Shown piece after piece: positions 33,505 to 45,283 of a stretch of DNA of 64,000 bases. A program made the translations under genes and the position numbers. The stretch lies in assembly GCF_030269925.1 (NCBI RefSeq), contig NC_085109.1, positions 7,874,001 to 7,938,000 of the forward strand, read 5' to 3'. Within the stretch, counting starts at the first letter, position 1, and every line of letters begins with the position of its first letter. A model generated the notes under the pieces. That model saw nothing but the letters and a program-made list of their open reading frames with translations. It had not been told where the DNA came from and did no database searches. The DNA comes from Bombyx mori (Eukaryota > Arthropoda > Insecta > Lepidoptera > Bombycidae).

Positions 33505-33800
33505 TCTTCTTCTTTTTCTCCACCTTATCTCACTAAGTGGGGTCGGCACAGCTAGTTTTTCTCTTCCATTCTCTATCAGCCGTCATCTCAACACTCACTC
33601 CTCTTTCTCTCATATCGTCATTCACACACTCCATCCATGTCTTCTTCGGTCGACCTCTTCCCCCTCTACCTTGCACTACCATTTCCATACATCTCCTAGT
33701 CACATGCATCTTCTCTCTACGCATCACATATCCATGCCACGCTAACCGTCCGCTCCTTAATTTGTTGCTTACCGGGGCCACTTTCACACTTCCTCTGATA
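33505..33800 (-). pseudogene. RTE-like LINE 3' end (reverse-transcriptase C-terminus)
   Basis: The minus-strand reading runs LRSGRLAWHGYVMRR, then HVTRRCMEM, GRGGRGRPKKTWMECV, NDDMRERGVSVEMTADR, WKRKTSCADPT and a stop. This is the C-terminal connection region of an RTE-type reverse transcriptase. The 5' side is truncated. A shorter copy is at 48595. The track on the opposite strand is only its antisense. Confidence 0.8.
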
Positions 33801-33839
33801 TACTCGAATTATCTACTAAAATTATAAATATTAAAGTTT

Positions 33840-34507
33840 TTATCATTGTTACTAACTAGCTCCCGCACAAATTTCTAGACCGATTCGGATAAATTTGCTC
33901 ACAAACAAGGTAGATTAACACTGGGTTTTTTTTTATCATGATAAATTACATAACATGGTTGCGTCTGCTATATTAAATACGAGAGACGCGACAAATTTAC
34001 GTGCCTACGGATTTACAGCTCGACTGGCAGTTTGTGTCCTGGAGAGCGACACGAACAACTCTTTGTCTCTTTGAAATGCAACGTTTTTTAATCTCTCTGA
34101 GTTACGAATTTAACGGGGAAGAAATCGCGGGGCACGTCTAGTACCACAAACATCTTTTCACAAAAAGTTGACTGCGACTGAGTATCATCCCCAGAAACTA
34201 ACCACTCAACCGACTGTCTTATACCTATATTAAAAAAATAGCTTAAAGCGGTAATTGTGTGTAGGGTAATCAGATTTTAAATTGTTTGCTTTAATAATTA
34301 TTTATAATGGTCAACAGTATGACCTAACACAATAAGTAGCTCTTCTAATTTGTAGCACATAGCTACGTCGTAGGTCCTATAAGAGCTACGCAAACACAAT
34401 ATAATGGCCGTTAACATACTCAAACGAAAATCCAGAGTTTACATACCCTTTCATCTTCAATTCACTTATACTATGGGCCGAAATATAAAAACAAGCTGAC
34501 GAATATA
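33840..34507. other. Intergenic, no gene seen
   Basis: The stretch opens with CTAGCTCCCGCACAAATTTC and ACCGATTCGG, which resembles a degraded Helitron-like end, but no other end was found. Confidence 0.3.
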
Positions 34508-34752
34508 TTTTTTTTATTGCTTTGATGGGTGGACAAGCTCACAGTCCATCTGGGTATAAGTGATAACTGGAGCCCATAGACATCTACAACGTAAATGCGC
34601 CACCCACCTTCAGATTTACGTTCTAAGGCCTCAGTATAGTTACAACGGCTACGCCAACCATCAAGCCGTAAGGCATTACTGCTTCACGGCAGAAATAGAC
34701 AGGGTGGTGGTACCTACCCTCGCGGACTCTCAAGGGGTCCTACCACCAGCAA
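34508..34752 (-). repeat. Bm1-type SINE, 5'-truncated
   Basis: TTTATTGCTTTGATGGGTGG to CCTACCACCAGC. It shares the variant ACGGCTACGCCAACCATCAA with the copy at 36165, unlike the usual GGCTGCCCCACCCTTCAAAC. Confidence 0.92.
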
Positions 34753-36160
34753 GTACTTTTACACTTTGCATTTAAATTAAGATCTTTAGACGTTTTTCGC
34801 CAGTATTTCGTTATTTTAATTTAAAAAATAATAATGTCCTTCATTACTCACTTTCCTTGAAATATGCCCACTAATAAATTCCACAAATGAAGATTAGACG
34901 CGTTAATTTGAAACGAACGTGTTTGAATAAAGGCGAAAGATATCCAACATCTTGTCAACGGTCATTGGGCAGTACGATCTGTCTTCGTTAGGACGAGCTC
35001 CGCATACCGGCGCGCATTCATCAAAGGAAAATGTTTTACCCCACTAACGCACACCTGTACAGCGGCCGTGAAAAATGGCATAAACTCGCGAACGTAATTT
35101 AGGTACAGGGACGTCTAAAATACGGCGAAAGCTTCGAAAATAATGCCGATAAAAATGAACGATGGCAGAGAATTTAATTTGTTTGTTTTTTTTTTTTTTT
35201 TCGAATTAGGGTCTCGGTATTCGTTTGATAAATCATTTGTTTATATCACGTCATGAGCAGAAGATAATTTAAACACAGTATACAGAAATATAGCACTTAT
35301 TTCGTGAGCATAGAAGATAAACATGGGAAAAATTATAAACTACATTAATCTAAATCCAAGAGCTACTTTAAAATGAATTAAGAAAAATGAACAGCTAAAA
35401 AGAGATAGATTGAGTTCAAAATTTAGGAACAAAAACAAGACGGAAATTTTTCGTAACTAAGCCCAACTCTAATGAAATGAGTCCCTGATACGAAAGAAAG
35501 TATCCAGTAAATAGATCCGTGGTGGTTACACTTGAAGTGACTTGAAGCTTGCTATTAAGGAGATGCTTTCAAGACCGCCTTCCAAATTTATAAAGAAATT
35601 TCTAACGCGCCTTCCCTCAATGGCGCAAGAAAAAGGCACGATGGTCTATTAATCGTACACACCTAAAAAACATATGTAGTAGTTTTGAAAATAATACATT
35701 TTATACGTTATACATTATATATTTGCAAACACAACTTGAAAAGTGACGATGATGCTAAAAAAAAATATTATGATCACGCCTCCAATTTCCTTGGGTTTTC
35801 CCAAATCTCAATTGGATTAAGTATAACTGACAGTGGACCTTCGCCCTGTCAACCCTAACCTACATTATTTTATATCCAAACCCAACAAATGTTCATTTTA
35901 TTTAACAAGTACCAGAAAATTGGCTTGCCTGTTTTTAAATATATTATTTTTGCCTGGTCTTTCAACCACATTTCAGTTGCTGTTCAGACCTAATGTAAAA
36001 AACGTTCACTAAAAAGAACTTCTGCTTATAAAAATCAGAAGTATCGAAGATGATATAGTATTCGAAGTTATACATTTAAGTCTAATCGTGATCATGGCAC
36101 TTCGAACAGCGCCGAAACATCGCGAACTCATTAAATCTGAAAATCGTAATAAGAACTCGT
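34753..36160. other. Intergenic, no gene seen
   Basis: A GC-richer block at 34960-35110 (GACGAGCTCCGCATACCGGC) has no assigned feature. The rest is AT-rich with poly(T) near 35190. Confidence 0.35.
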
Positions 36161-36164
36161 CAAT

Positions 36165-36412
36165 TTTTTTTTTCATTTCCTAGATGGGTGGATGAGCTCA
36201 CAGTCCATCTGGTGTTAAGTGATAACTGGAGCCCATAGACATCTACAACGTAAATGCGCCACCCACCTTGAGATATAAGTTCTAAGGCCTCAGTATAGTT
36301 ACAACGGCTACGCCAACCATCAAGCCGAAACACATTACTGCTTCACGGTAGAAATAAGCAGGGTGGTGGTACCTACCCGTGCGGACTCACAAGAGATCCT
36401 ACCACCAGTAAT
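36165..36412 (-). repeat. Bm1-type SINE, 5'-truncated
   Basis: TTTCATTTCCTAGATGGGTG to CCTACCACCAGT. It belongs to the same sub-group as 34508. Confidence 0.92.
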
Positions 36413-37320
36413 AATAGTGTTTATAATTTATAACTTAAAGCTGATTGTAATACTTATAGATCGATGATTCTAAAATTGAGCAAAATGTCAAAGATCTGTA
36501 ATCAGAAAGGGGGTTAAACGAGATTAAACTTCCACTCACTTTTGCGGTGAGCGAGTAAGTTATAGTTTGTTATGTAAGTTGTAGTAAGTTATACTTAGAA
36601 CTTGTAAGAAAATATGTACAAATACATGTAACTTTAGTTCTAGGAGTGCGATACAATGAAAAGAAACCAAAGAATTCTGTGATGGCCACTTTCCGAATTT
36701 GTGTAGCAATAAATTTTCGCTCAGGATCTTGCTCATTCGTCGTCGTTAAAAGCGTGCAGAAAAACGACGGAGAAATATTCAAGGAATGTTTTTCGCAGAA
36801 TATAAAGGACTACATCTTAGCGTTTTTCACGATTACAATAGGTTCCGGGGGCAGGCTCTCTGCGAAATATATTTCGTCGTGAAACCTCTCATGCGGATCA
36901 CGATTTTGTTATTGACAGACACAAAACGATTGTATGGAGTTTAATTTGTTTTTTATAAGGTTCGATTCATTCGAAAATACAATGTCACGTAATAAGAATT
37001 ATTCAAGTTGCAGATCGAACGGCCCTAGAATGGAAGCAAATAAGTACTTAAGGGAGTACACTCAGACGATTTATTTTTACTGCGTCTATGGGTGACCGAA
37101 CTCAGAGCGCATTTTTACTAGTTGTAGGACCTTTTGTGTAGACTTATTATCAAATAATCTATCAGTAAAATATCGATATTAGCTATATTACATCTAGGAA
37201 AACATTTGATAGTTATTACAAATTCAGTCAGATATTTTTGCCTTAAGGTCTGACAGGTTAAGTTCGCTCGAAATAAAAAGCATATTTTACTCTGAACCGA
37301 TTTAAAATTATTAGTTAAAT
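36413..37320. other. No convincing gene
   Basis: A 78-codon plus-strand ORF (36646-36882) has a start and stop but no recognised family and no splice context. A Bm1-like scrap (GTCTATGGGTGACCGAACTC, TTGTAGGACC) lies near 37084-37135. Confidence 0.3.
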
Positions 37321-37326
37321 AAATGT

Positions 37327-37570
37327 TTACTCGTGGTAGGACCTCTTGTGAGTGCGCATGGGTAGGTACCACCACCCTACCTATTTCCACCGTGAAGCAG
37401 GAATACGTTTCGGTTTGAAGGGGGGGCAGCCGTTGTAACTATACTGAGACCTTAGAACTTATATTGCAAGGTGGGTGGCGCATTTACGTTGTAGATGTCT
37501 ATGGGTTCCAGTAACCGCTTAACATCAGGTGGGCTGTGAGCTCGTCCACCCATCTAAGCAATAAAAAAAA
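37327..37570 (+). repeat. Bm1-type SINE, 5'-truncated
   Basis: CTCGTGGTAGGACCTCTTGT to CATCTAAGCAATAAAAAAAA. Confidence 0.92.
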
Positions 37571-38049
37571 AACAAAATAAATAGCTCACATTATGTTAAG
37601 AGTATAAGATGTATAAGAGTCCAAAGATATTACAACCACGTTAAATATTGGTTTTTAACCGCAGTACAGTACGGCTACAAATATTGCTTATCGACTTTTA
37701 GAAAGAGACAATTGGCTAACTTTGGTTTCATAGAACGCATTGTAACCGGGTACTGTACGTTGATATCGTACTCAATAAATTGCCGATTCTCCGGTTATTG
37801 GCTTAGTTATCTTTTAAGACACCCTCAGGCAGAAATGGGGTGATGCCATTTTACAACATCACGCTGTCTATACAATAGCAACAAAAAAATAACTGTCCTG
37901 TTTAACCTGGTACAGTTATGACTGGCAATCCAGGGAAGTTTTCTGTTAGACTACCAAGTGCGCTAGTAATATCGAGAAATCGATGTTCATACAATTAAAA
38001 TAGGGATGTTCACTAATAAGTGATAATGATTATGACGCAACTATCTTTA

Positions 38050-38780
38050 TTAAATTTTATCTTATTTTTTGTCGTAGTCAGCCAGTTTTATACACTTTGT
38101 GTATCTTTCTCCAAAAACTAAAATATGTACCCTTTTTAAAAAATCTTGTTCCAGACCCCTTAAAAATTGGTGTTCCGCAGCGAATACTGTGTCATCATCT
38201 TCAAATTTATGGCCCCTGAGATATTCCTTTATCCGCAGAAATAGGTAAAATAATTAGGAGCTAGGTCCGGTGAATATGAAGGATGTTCTATCAATTTAAA
38301 GCCAACTTCTTGAACGGCAACTATCGTAAATCTGGACTAGTGCGCGGTTTTATCTTGGTATTTCAATATTACCACCCCTTGGCTGTCCCAGAAAAAACAG
38401 CACATGATCTTGGCTGGCGGATGGAATTGCCTTAAATTTCTTCGAAGTTACAGATGATGGTTTCAATGACGGTTTTTTTTTTACTATAAAACAAACATTA
38501 CCTAATACTACGATCCGGCAAGACAATGTTTATAACTTTTGTAATCATTTGTTCAGTCACTACTAATGTAAGGCATACCACGCAGGGGTCATCGTTAATG
38601 GTAGTTCTTCCTCGCTTGAACTCAGCACACTAACACGCAACCGTATAATATGGAAGAGCATGAACCCACTATTATTGCTCTCAACTCTTGATTTACCAGC
38701 GCCGTAGTAAAAATTTTGAAGTAGAGATATTTTATTATCGCGCGAACTTCAACTTTACTCTTTTTTTAAGAATAAGTTCC
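38050..38780 (-). pseudogene. Decayed mariner transposase
   Basis: On the minus strand, broken by stops and frameshifts, are pieces in mariner order: RTTINDDP and VTEQMITKVI (N-terminal part), then AIPSASQDHVLFFLG, a stretch corresponding to the YSPDLAP block (CATATTCACCGGACCTAGCT), then KEYLRGHKFEDDDTVFAAEQ and RGLEQDFLKR. The fragments preserve gene order over about 700 bases but no open frame. Terminal inverted repeats were not located. Confidence 0.75.
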
Positions 38781-38789
38781 GGGAGTTTC

Positions 38790-38940
38790 CACAGTCTACA
38801 CTGCAACCAGACTTGCAGCGATATCCCTAGGATATCCGACCGACTGGTCGTCGAGGCGATAGTCGACGACTCTATGTCGGCCTAATCAGTACGGCAGCCC
38901 GTCAGGCCGCCTCAGGCGGTACCGCTATGCCTGCCAGTAT
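38790..38940 (+). repeat. Repeat fragment, unnamed family E
   Basis: Related to 31800-31915; followed by GCCCGTCAGGCCGCCTCAGG and a T run. It abuts the mariner remnant. Confidence 0.5.
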
Positions 38941-38944
38941 TTTT

Positions 38945-40529
38945 TTTCTTTCCAAGGAGAATGTATCGTATTATCACTATTTATTGAACACCGCTCGTAG
39001 ATAGTCATAGTTGAGCGCGATCGGACTTTTACCAGCAAATTAGGGAAATTGGGACAGTTCACTATGACTATCACATTTGGAGCTTCTATTTATGGTTACA
39101 TCTCGCGAGTCACTCAAATATACACAATAGTTATGTTTCCACAAATTACTTTTTGAACTGTCAGAAAGTGCTCGAGAACTTAAATATTCCATTAATTGAG
39201 CTTTGTTGATTTACGTAGTATTTTCAATGATATCCAAAAAAATTCCATTCCCATTACTACATAAATGAAGCAAAAAATAAACCAAGTTGTTTTCATAAAT
39301 TATATCAGACACAACAGTAACAGTTTGGATTGTTATTACAGAAAACTCCATTTTTCTTCAACTAGTTCGAACGACTTGCCAACAAAGTTTCACAAATTGA
39401 AATTTCAATTGTAGATTAGTTGTCCAAATAAGAATTTGCTAGAACGATTGCAAGTGCTGTTCTCTGTAATTAATAAAGGGAAAGTTTTGAGTAGGTCGGT
39501 GACTTCTAAGCTCAAATTGTTTCCAAATTTAATTTCCAAACCAGCTTCGTTATTCGCGTTCGGGTGTCTTGTCCCTTGTGATGCTGATCTACTACAAATT
39601 TTGTTGATCCTTAATTTTAAAGATCGAGTTCCCTTTGCTTTCAAGTTATTGACAAATAATAAAGGGGTCTCTCATTATTAAGAGATCTTCATATTTAAAA
39701 AAAAAACTTATTTTCTTTACAACCTTAGAGGACAGACATATCTGATGCTGAGTGGTCAGCGATGCTCACGGTGATGTCCATGCTGTTGCAATGCCACAGT
39801 TAGAACTGAGTCGCTGTACACCGTTTAGGATATTTTGGATACTCGTCTGTAGAAATACTCATGATTGTCAAACTGATTTGAATTAGCCGATTTTTTTTTA
39901 AGTTTATATAATAGACAGGACAAGGTTTATGTAATAGAATTCCTCTAGAAAATCCACAGAAACAATCGAAAACTCGGTTAGTTCATCATGACCTCCCTTC
40001 CGCAAGATTCGTTACAATGACCGCGGTCCCGCATAGCCCGCAACAAAAACTGCAGAATACTAAGATTAAAATTAAGCTACAAACAAAGCTTTAATTTTTA
40101 CTCCACTTATGTTCGGTAATATTACGATAAGTGCTAGGTAATAAATAACATCAAATAGTAACGTTACTGTGGACAAATTTGTTGTAATTTTTAAAATTTT
40201 AATTTGAAAACTTGAAATGACTTCACAAATATTCAATATAAAATTCACAAATCAAAACGATATTTTGTATCTAAGGTTTCTTATTTTTTGTACTTATACA
40301 ACCTACCAACTTTTATACAATAAATTAAACGCATATTTTAACAAACAAATAAATTAACAGGAAAAGTTGAAAGCCTCTTTAAACATTTTTAAACACATAA
40401 ACTTTAAAACTCTTTAGTTTCGTATATCTATACAGTATATATATACAGTTTCTGTGACTTCGTTACCATTTAAAACATTAAAAGTACGAATACTGCTCTC
40501 AAAATTAATATGTTATTTAAATTAACTGT
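38945..40529. other. Intergenic, no gene seen
   Basis: Overlapping ORFs of 79-81 codons on both strands at 39405-39681 have no recognised family. This stretch includes the 3' side of the receptor gene. Confidence 0.35.
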
Positions 40530-43500
40530 CTACGGATTAATAACTTTTTCAAACTGCAACAGAATGATAAGGTAGGTAACGAGTAGACCAACAAACTTGA
40601 ATGGCAGAGAAATATCGATGTTCAACATGCGCAGCAGCGAGAATGACAAATCGCGGGTCTCCGTGAAGGCTAGAAGAGCTCTCGCTATACTCCGACTTGA
40701 CTTATCTATAATAAAGAAAACGTTAGATTTTCATATATAAGTTATTGCATAGCTTTTGTCGCGAGCTTTGAGCGCGGCGACCGAATCAAGAAATTTCGTA
40801 ACGCAAATAAAACCTAACACCCCCCACTCCGCCTAAGATTTAGCTCGCGTTCAACACATTTACTGTAGTCGTCGTGGCCTAAAGGATAAGACGTCCGATT
40901 CGTATGTAGCGATGCACCGGTGTTCGAATCCCGCAGGCGGGTACCAATTTTTCCAATGAAATACGTACTCAGCAAATGTTCACGATTGACTTCCACGGTG
41001 AAGGAATAACATCGTGTAATAAAAAACAAACCCGCAAAATTATAATTTGCGTAATCACTGGTGGTAGGACCTCTTGGGAGTCCGCACGGGTAGGTACCAC
41101 CACCCCGCCTATTTCCGCCGTGAAGCAGTAATGCGTTTCGGTTCGAAGGGTGGGGTAGCCGTTGTAACTATACTGAGATCTTAGAACTTATATCTCAAGG
41201 TGGGTGGCGCATTTACGTTCTAGATGTCTATGGGCTCCAGTAACCACTTAACACCAGGTGGGCTGTGAGCTCGTCCACCAATCTAAGCAATAAAAAAAAA
41301 AAAAAAAAACATTCACGCGTTGCGCTTGTGTAGTGTTTGTGAATAAGCGCGCGGCGTGAAGTCGCACTGCATGCGCATCATGAAAAATCTGCCCATCTCT
41401 CTCTCGCGTGGTCTAGCTTATGAGTATGAAGGGGACAATTAATGCTTTGCTTTCGTTAATGTTTATAAATATAGCGTGGTCTTATTTTGTTATTGTTTTA
41501 ATATTAAATTATTATTGTCTAATTATAATTGCATAAGTTGATAAAAAATGCTATGCAATAGCTTTACCGCGGCAGTCTCTGAGTGCCACACTTTTTTTTT
41601 ATATATTTTATTATCAATTAACTTTTTATAATATGCGCAACATTTCAACTTTTAAAGCATACTTAATCAATTTCGATTTAAAATTAGAAGCTTGTGAATT
41701 AAGAATTAAAAGTTATTGTGACATTTAGGAGTGTTTGAACTATGAATGGTATTAGAAAGACAATTAAATTGTCAACTGCATGTCTTGAGGTAATCAGCGG
41801 CATCCACGAAGCGCTTATCTACGATCTATCACCAATTGAATTCATTGATTCTTTATAAATCAACAATAATTTAAAATTAAATAAAAGGAATATAGTTATT
41901 TTAAACGCATCTCATCATTTAAAAGAAAATAACTACATACCCATTTGGTTTTCATAGAGCCTTGAAGCTAAAAGTTCTCTGAGTCGCTTCACTTCAGTGT
42001 GGACCTTATCGCCGAAGACGCAAGGTACAAACAATGGGATCATCACTACAAGCGCCAAACCCAGATCAGTCACCAAACAATCAGCGATGTTCTACAACAT
42101 AATTATTAAAAAGAAAAACAGGTAATGTTGAAGTAATGGTGCTCATGGCCCAGAAATGTATCATAACGCTCGTACAAAAAGTCATACGATCAAGAATGAT
42201 CATATAGTGGTAACATATGATGGTAGGACCTCTTGTGAGTCCACGCGGGTAGGTACCACCACCCTGCGTATTTTTGCCGTGAAGGAGTAATGGGTTTCGG
42301 TTTGAAGGGTGGGGCAGCCGTTGTAACTATATACTTGAGGCCTTGAAACTTATATCTCAAGGTAGGTGGCGCATTTACGTCATATATGTCTATGGGCTCC
42401 AGTAACCACTTAACACCAGGTGGGCTGTGAGCTCATTCACCCATCTAAGCAAAAAATATATATGGTGTTTTCCTGAAAAGTCCATAATGCGATGTTTGTT
42501 TAAGATATTTCATGTTTGATAACATGTCAGCTCTTTACTTACACCGTTAATGGCCTTAATATGTATTATTATATTTAATATTATTAATTATTATTAGTTA
42601 GTGCCATTAATTTTTCTCATGAAATTTGTATCCATTTTCTAGTCCTTGGAGGTTAACGACAAAGAGAAAATCACCGAGCGAGTTAAATTGCTTCGTAGAC
42701 CGACGGTCCGAATATTATTGTTCGGAACTTGTAGCTAGGTATGCAAATTCATCTTTGAAATGTCGTTAACGAGATTCAGGCATCTGTCAAATATCTTGTG
42801 TTCTACCATAGCTACCCGCTAAGTCTTTTTTATTTAAGCCTATATCACAAAGGAAGCGTAATTAAAAAAATAAATTCCATTGAAGTAATTTAAATCGACT
42901 TGCAAAGAAAGTTCTGAGTTTTAATCTAACCATATTTTCGGTAGGAATTGAGTAGAGATGCTCTGTTCTTTTACGAATCAAATTTGTTTTTCGAATTTGA
43001 ACAATTTTAACAAACCTTAAGCAATGTGCCCTCTGTTTATCACGAAAATAAATTGACAATATATTTTCCATCTTTGATTTCGTTTTTATTTTCATAATAG
43101 CTTGTTAGTAGTTATGCTTAGTGTGGTAACAATACAATAAGACATTCAAGAACATGAGGATTAATTAGCCGTGAGTAAATACACAAAAACTTACTTTTCC
43201 ACGTAAGAAGTGCAGCGAAAAATGATAGCAGAAGCCCAATACAGATATAAACGAAACTATGATGATGAACAATAACTGAAATAAAAATTCACAATTTCAT
43301 CACATAAAAGCTTTAAAAGTACCTTATTTTTTATTGCTTACATAGATGGCGAGCTCACGGCCCACCTGGTGTTAAGTGGTTACCGGAGCCCATAGACATC
43401 TAAAACGTAAGCGCCGCCACCCACCTTAATACATGAGTTCTAAGGTCTCACTTTTTTAAGAGTACAACGGCTGCCCCATCCTTCAAACTGAAACGCATTA

Positions 43501-44370
43501 TTGCTTCCGGCAGAAATAGGCAGGGTGATTCGGACTCACAAGACGTCCTACCACCAGTAAACATATATTTTTCTCATTTTGATTTAAATATTGTTAACAA
43601 CAGAATATTATTTGGAATTTAATAAAATCCTTTCTTACCTGCCATTTAATAGCGTCAATAAGATATCTGTAAGATTCTACGATAATATAATAAAGATCCA
43701 TAAATTTTTTCATTTGACAGTTCGATTCCTTATTATAATATTTAAATAAAATAACATGTTTCAGTACACTCGACTCCCTTTTATCGCTTGTGGTAGTTAA
43801 TGAGGATTCCATGTAATAGTTTATTAAATGTAAACGCGGGATAAGTAAATTGAGAAGGTGGCCATAATAATGCACTTCGAACGACACAAAGGCGTGCATG
43901 GGAAGCAAATATATAACTGGTTTGATTAGAATCTGAAGTGAATTCGGCACAATAAACACCAAAGCTATCAAAACATTTATAATGCAAGTCTGAATTACAA
44001 GTTTACTGGAACCTTGTGCAGTTATTGGTCTGCATCCGATGCAAATATCAAACTTACAGAGCTCTGAATAATACAGGCGCATTCTCTTCCAAAAAAACAT
44101 ACCAAGGAAGGAACATAAGATATGTAATACAAGGTTCAAACTCATGATAGATAATGAGACAGAATCAAACCCGAAAAAATTTAGTACACACATTAGTACG
44201 AAAGTATAAATTATAGAAGGAATTGTATACACATGTTTCGATGATATAATAGGCAACCTATTAACGCCTAGAAGAAAACTACATATTATAAAAAACTTTG
44301 ATACTTTGTCTACAGTGTACTTTGCTTGGGGTTGAACAAATGTATTGATATGGACTAGCGGTGGTGACAT
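40530..44370 (-). CDS. Insect gustatory receptor (7tm_7), four exons, complete
   Basis: Exons on the minus strand are 44370-43639, 43275-43195, 42091-41941 and 40705-40530. All have GT/AG borders and matching phases and join into 379 codons with ATG at 44370 and TAG at 40532-40530. The protein is a seven-transmembrane ligand-gated channel subunit expected in taste neurons. Exon 1 gives 244 residues with hydrophobic stretches around FFIICSFLLGV, IIYTFVLMCVLNFFG, CIINVLIALVFIVP and a charged cytoplasmic loop (SSLTTTSDKRESS). Exon 2 is one membrane segment (LLFIIIVSFISVLGF). Exon 3 starts NIADCLVTDLG. Exon 4 ends TYLIILLQF (residues 365-373), which is the TYhhhhhQF signature of insect gustatory receptors. 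A large first exon followed by short C-terminal exons is usual for the family. The ligand is unknown; it looks like a divergent, bitter-type receptor rather than a sugar or CO2 receptor. Each intron holds one SINE. Confidence 0.92.
40864..41308 (+). repeat. Bm1-type SINE, full-length, in receptor intron 3
   Basis: Head GTCGTCGTGGCCTAAAGGAT, B box GGTGTTCGAATCCC, long A tail. The flanks ACATTTAC (40856-40863) and ACATTCAC (41309-41316) form a slightly diverged 8-base target duplication. It is antisense to the receptor. Confidence 0.93.
42219..42462 (+). repeat. Bm1-type SINE in receptor intron 2
   Basis: ATGGTAGGACCTCTTGTGAG to CATCTAAGCAAAAAATATAT; antisense to the receptor. Confidence 0.9.
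43325..43560 (-). repeat. Bm1-type SINE in receptor intron 1
   Basis: TTTTTTATTGCTTACATAGA to CCTACCACCAGT, with a small deletion near CAGGGTGATTCGGACTCAC. It is sense to the receptor and takes up about 236 of the intron's 363 bases. Confidence 0.9.
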
Positions 44371-45283
44371 CCTGTCAACTTCACGAATACTACAAACAAA
44401 TTGATGAACCTCAAGTCGTTATGGTATCTAATATACTAATGGCGAATAAGTAATAGCATGAGTGTTTCATCCACTAACATTGTTTTTGGCTTCTCACAAC
44501 AAGCAGTTGTCATAAATTTGATTAATTCGATGATACGACACTATCACGTCGGTGGTGATTGTCGGAAAAAGTGTACCCATCAATAAATTAAAACCAATTA
44601 ATTTAAGTAACGGAATTTCCTTGTACAATTGATTTGATTAGAATAGAGATAACCCCGAAAAATTATCTTTTTTTTTGTTTGTTGTAAACGAGTAGATTTT
44701 AATTGAAGGGAAGTAGGTGAGTACTATAAAAAGGATCTCGTTCCTTTACCAGGCGCGGACTAACATCCAGCCAAGCACATTCGTAATGTTTTAAATCTAA
44801 ACCAAACACGGTACTCGTATCCCACTCCTCAAGGCGTTCAGCCACATCCATAGACACACTAAAACTGAGATTTTTCAAATATCAAAAAGATAAAGATACC
44901 ACACTTTATTCGTTTCTCTGTATTTTCATAACAATGTCGAAATCTCACACTATTATATATGTTACAAAAATGTTTATTTCATCAAGGAATTGCCGATTTT
45001 TGATAATTATCACAGTTATTCAAAAAATAACATCGTGAAACACAAAGCTACAGTTAGTGCAAAAAAAAACTGAAATAAATCATCTCAAAATTCATATCAT
45101 AGAGCCCGATACTGTAATAAGAATTCAGAATGGTGCTATTATTATTTTCATTTTCTTTCGCCGACGTGTGTTATGACTAAAGAAATGACTGTGAAATGAC
45201 TTCCCTTCTTCGTTAATGTGAAAACATCAACCCATACCATGAAATGAATTTGTAAAATTTAATAAGAATACAGTTTCAGAGTT
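44371..45283. other. Upstream flank of the receptor
   Basis: AT-rich, no recognised repeat or ORF. The receptor promoter should lie here but no core element stands out. Confidence 0.35.

Noticed and set aside
33353..33745. 130-codon plus-strand ORF rich in Ser, His and Leu
   Set aside because: It is antisense to the RTE-like reverse-transcriptase end on the minus strand, whose reading (GRPKKTWMECV) is recognisable.
40867..40935. tRNA gene (A and B boxes present)
   Set aside because: The boxes belong to the head of a full-length Bm1 SINE with a target duplication and A tail, repeated at 12912, 16038 and 45694.
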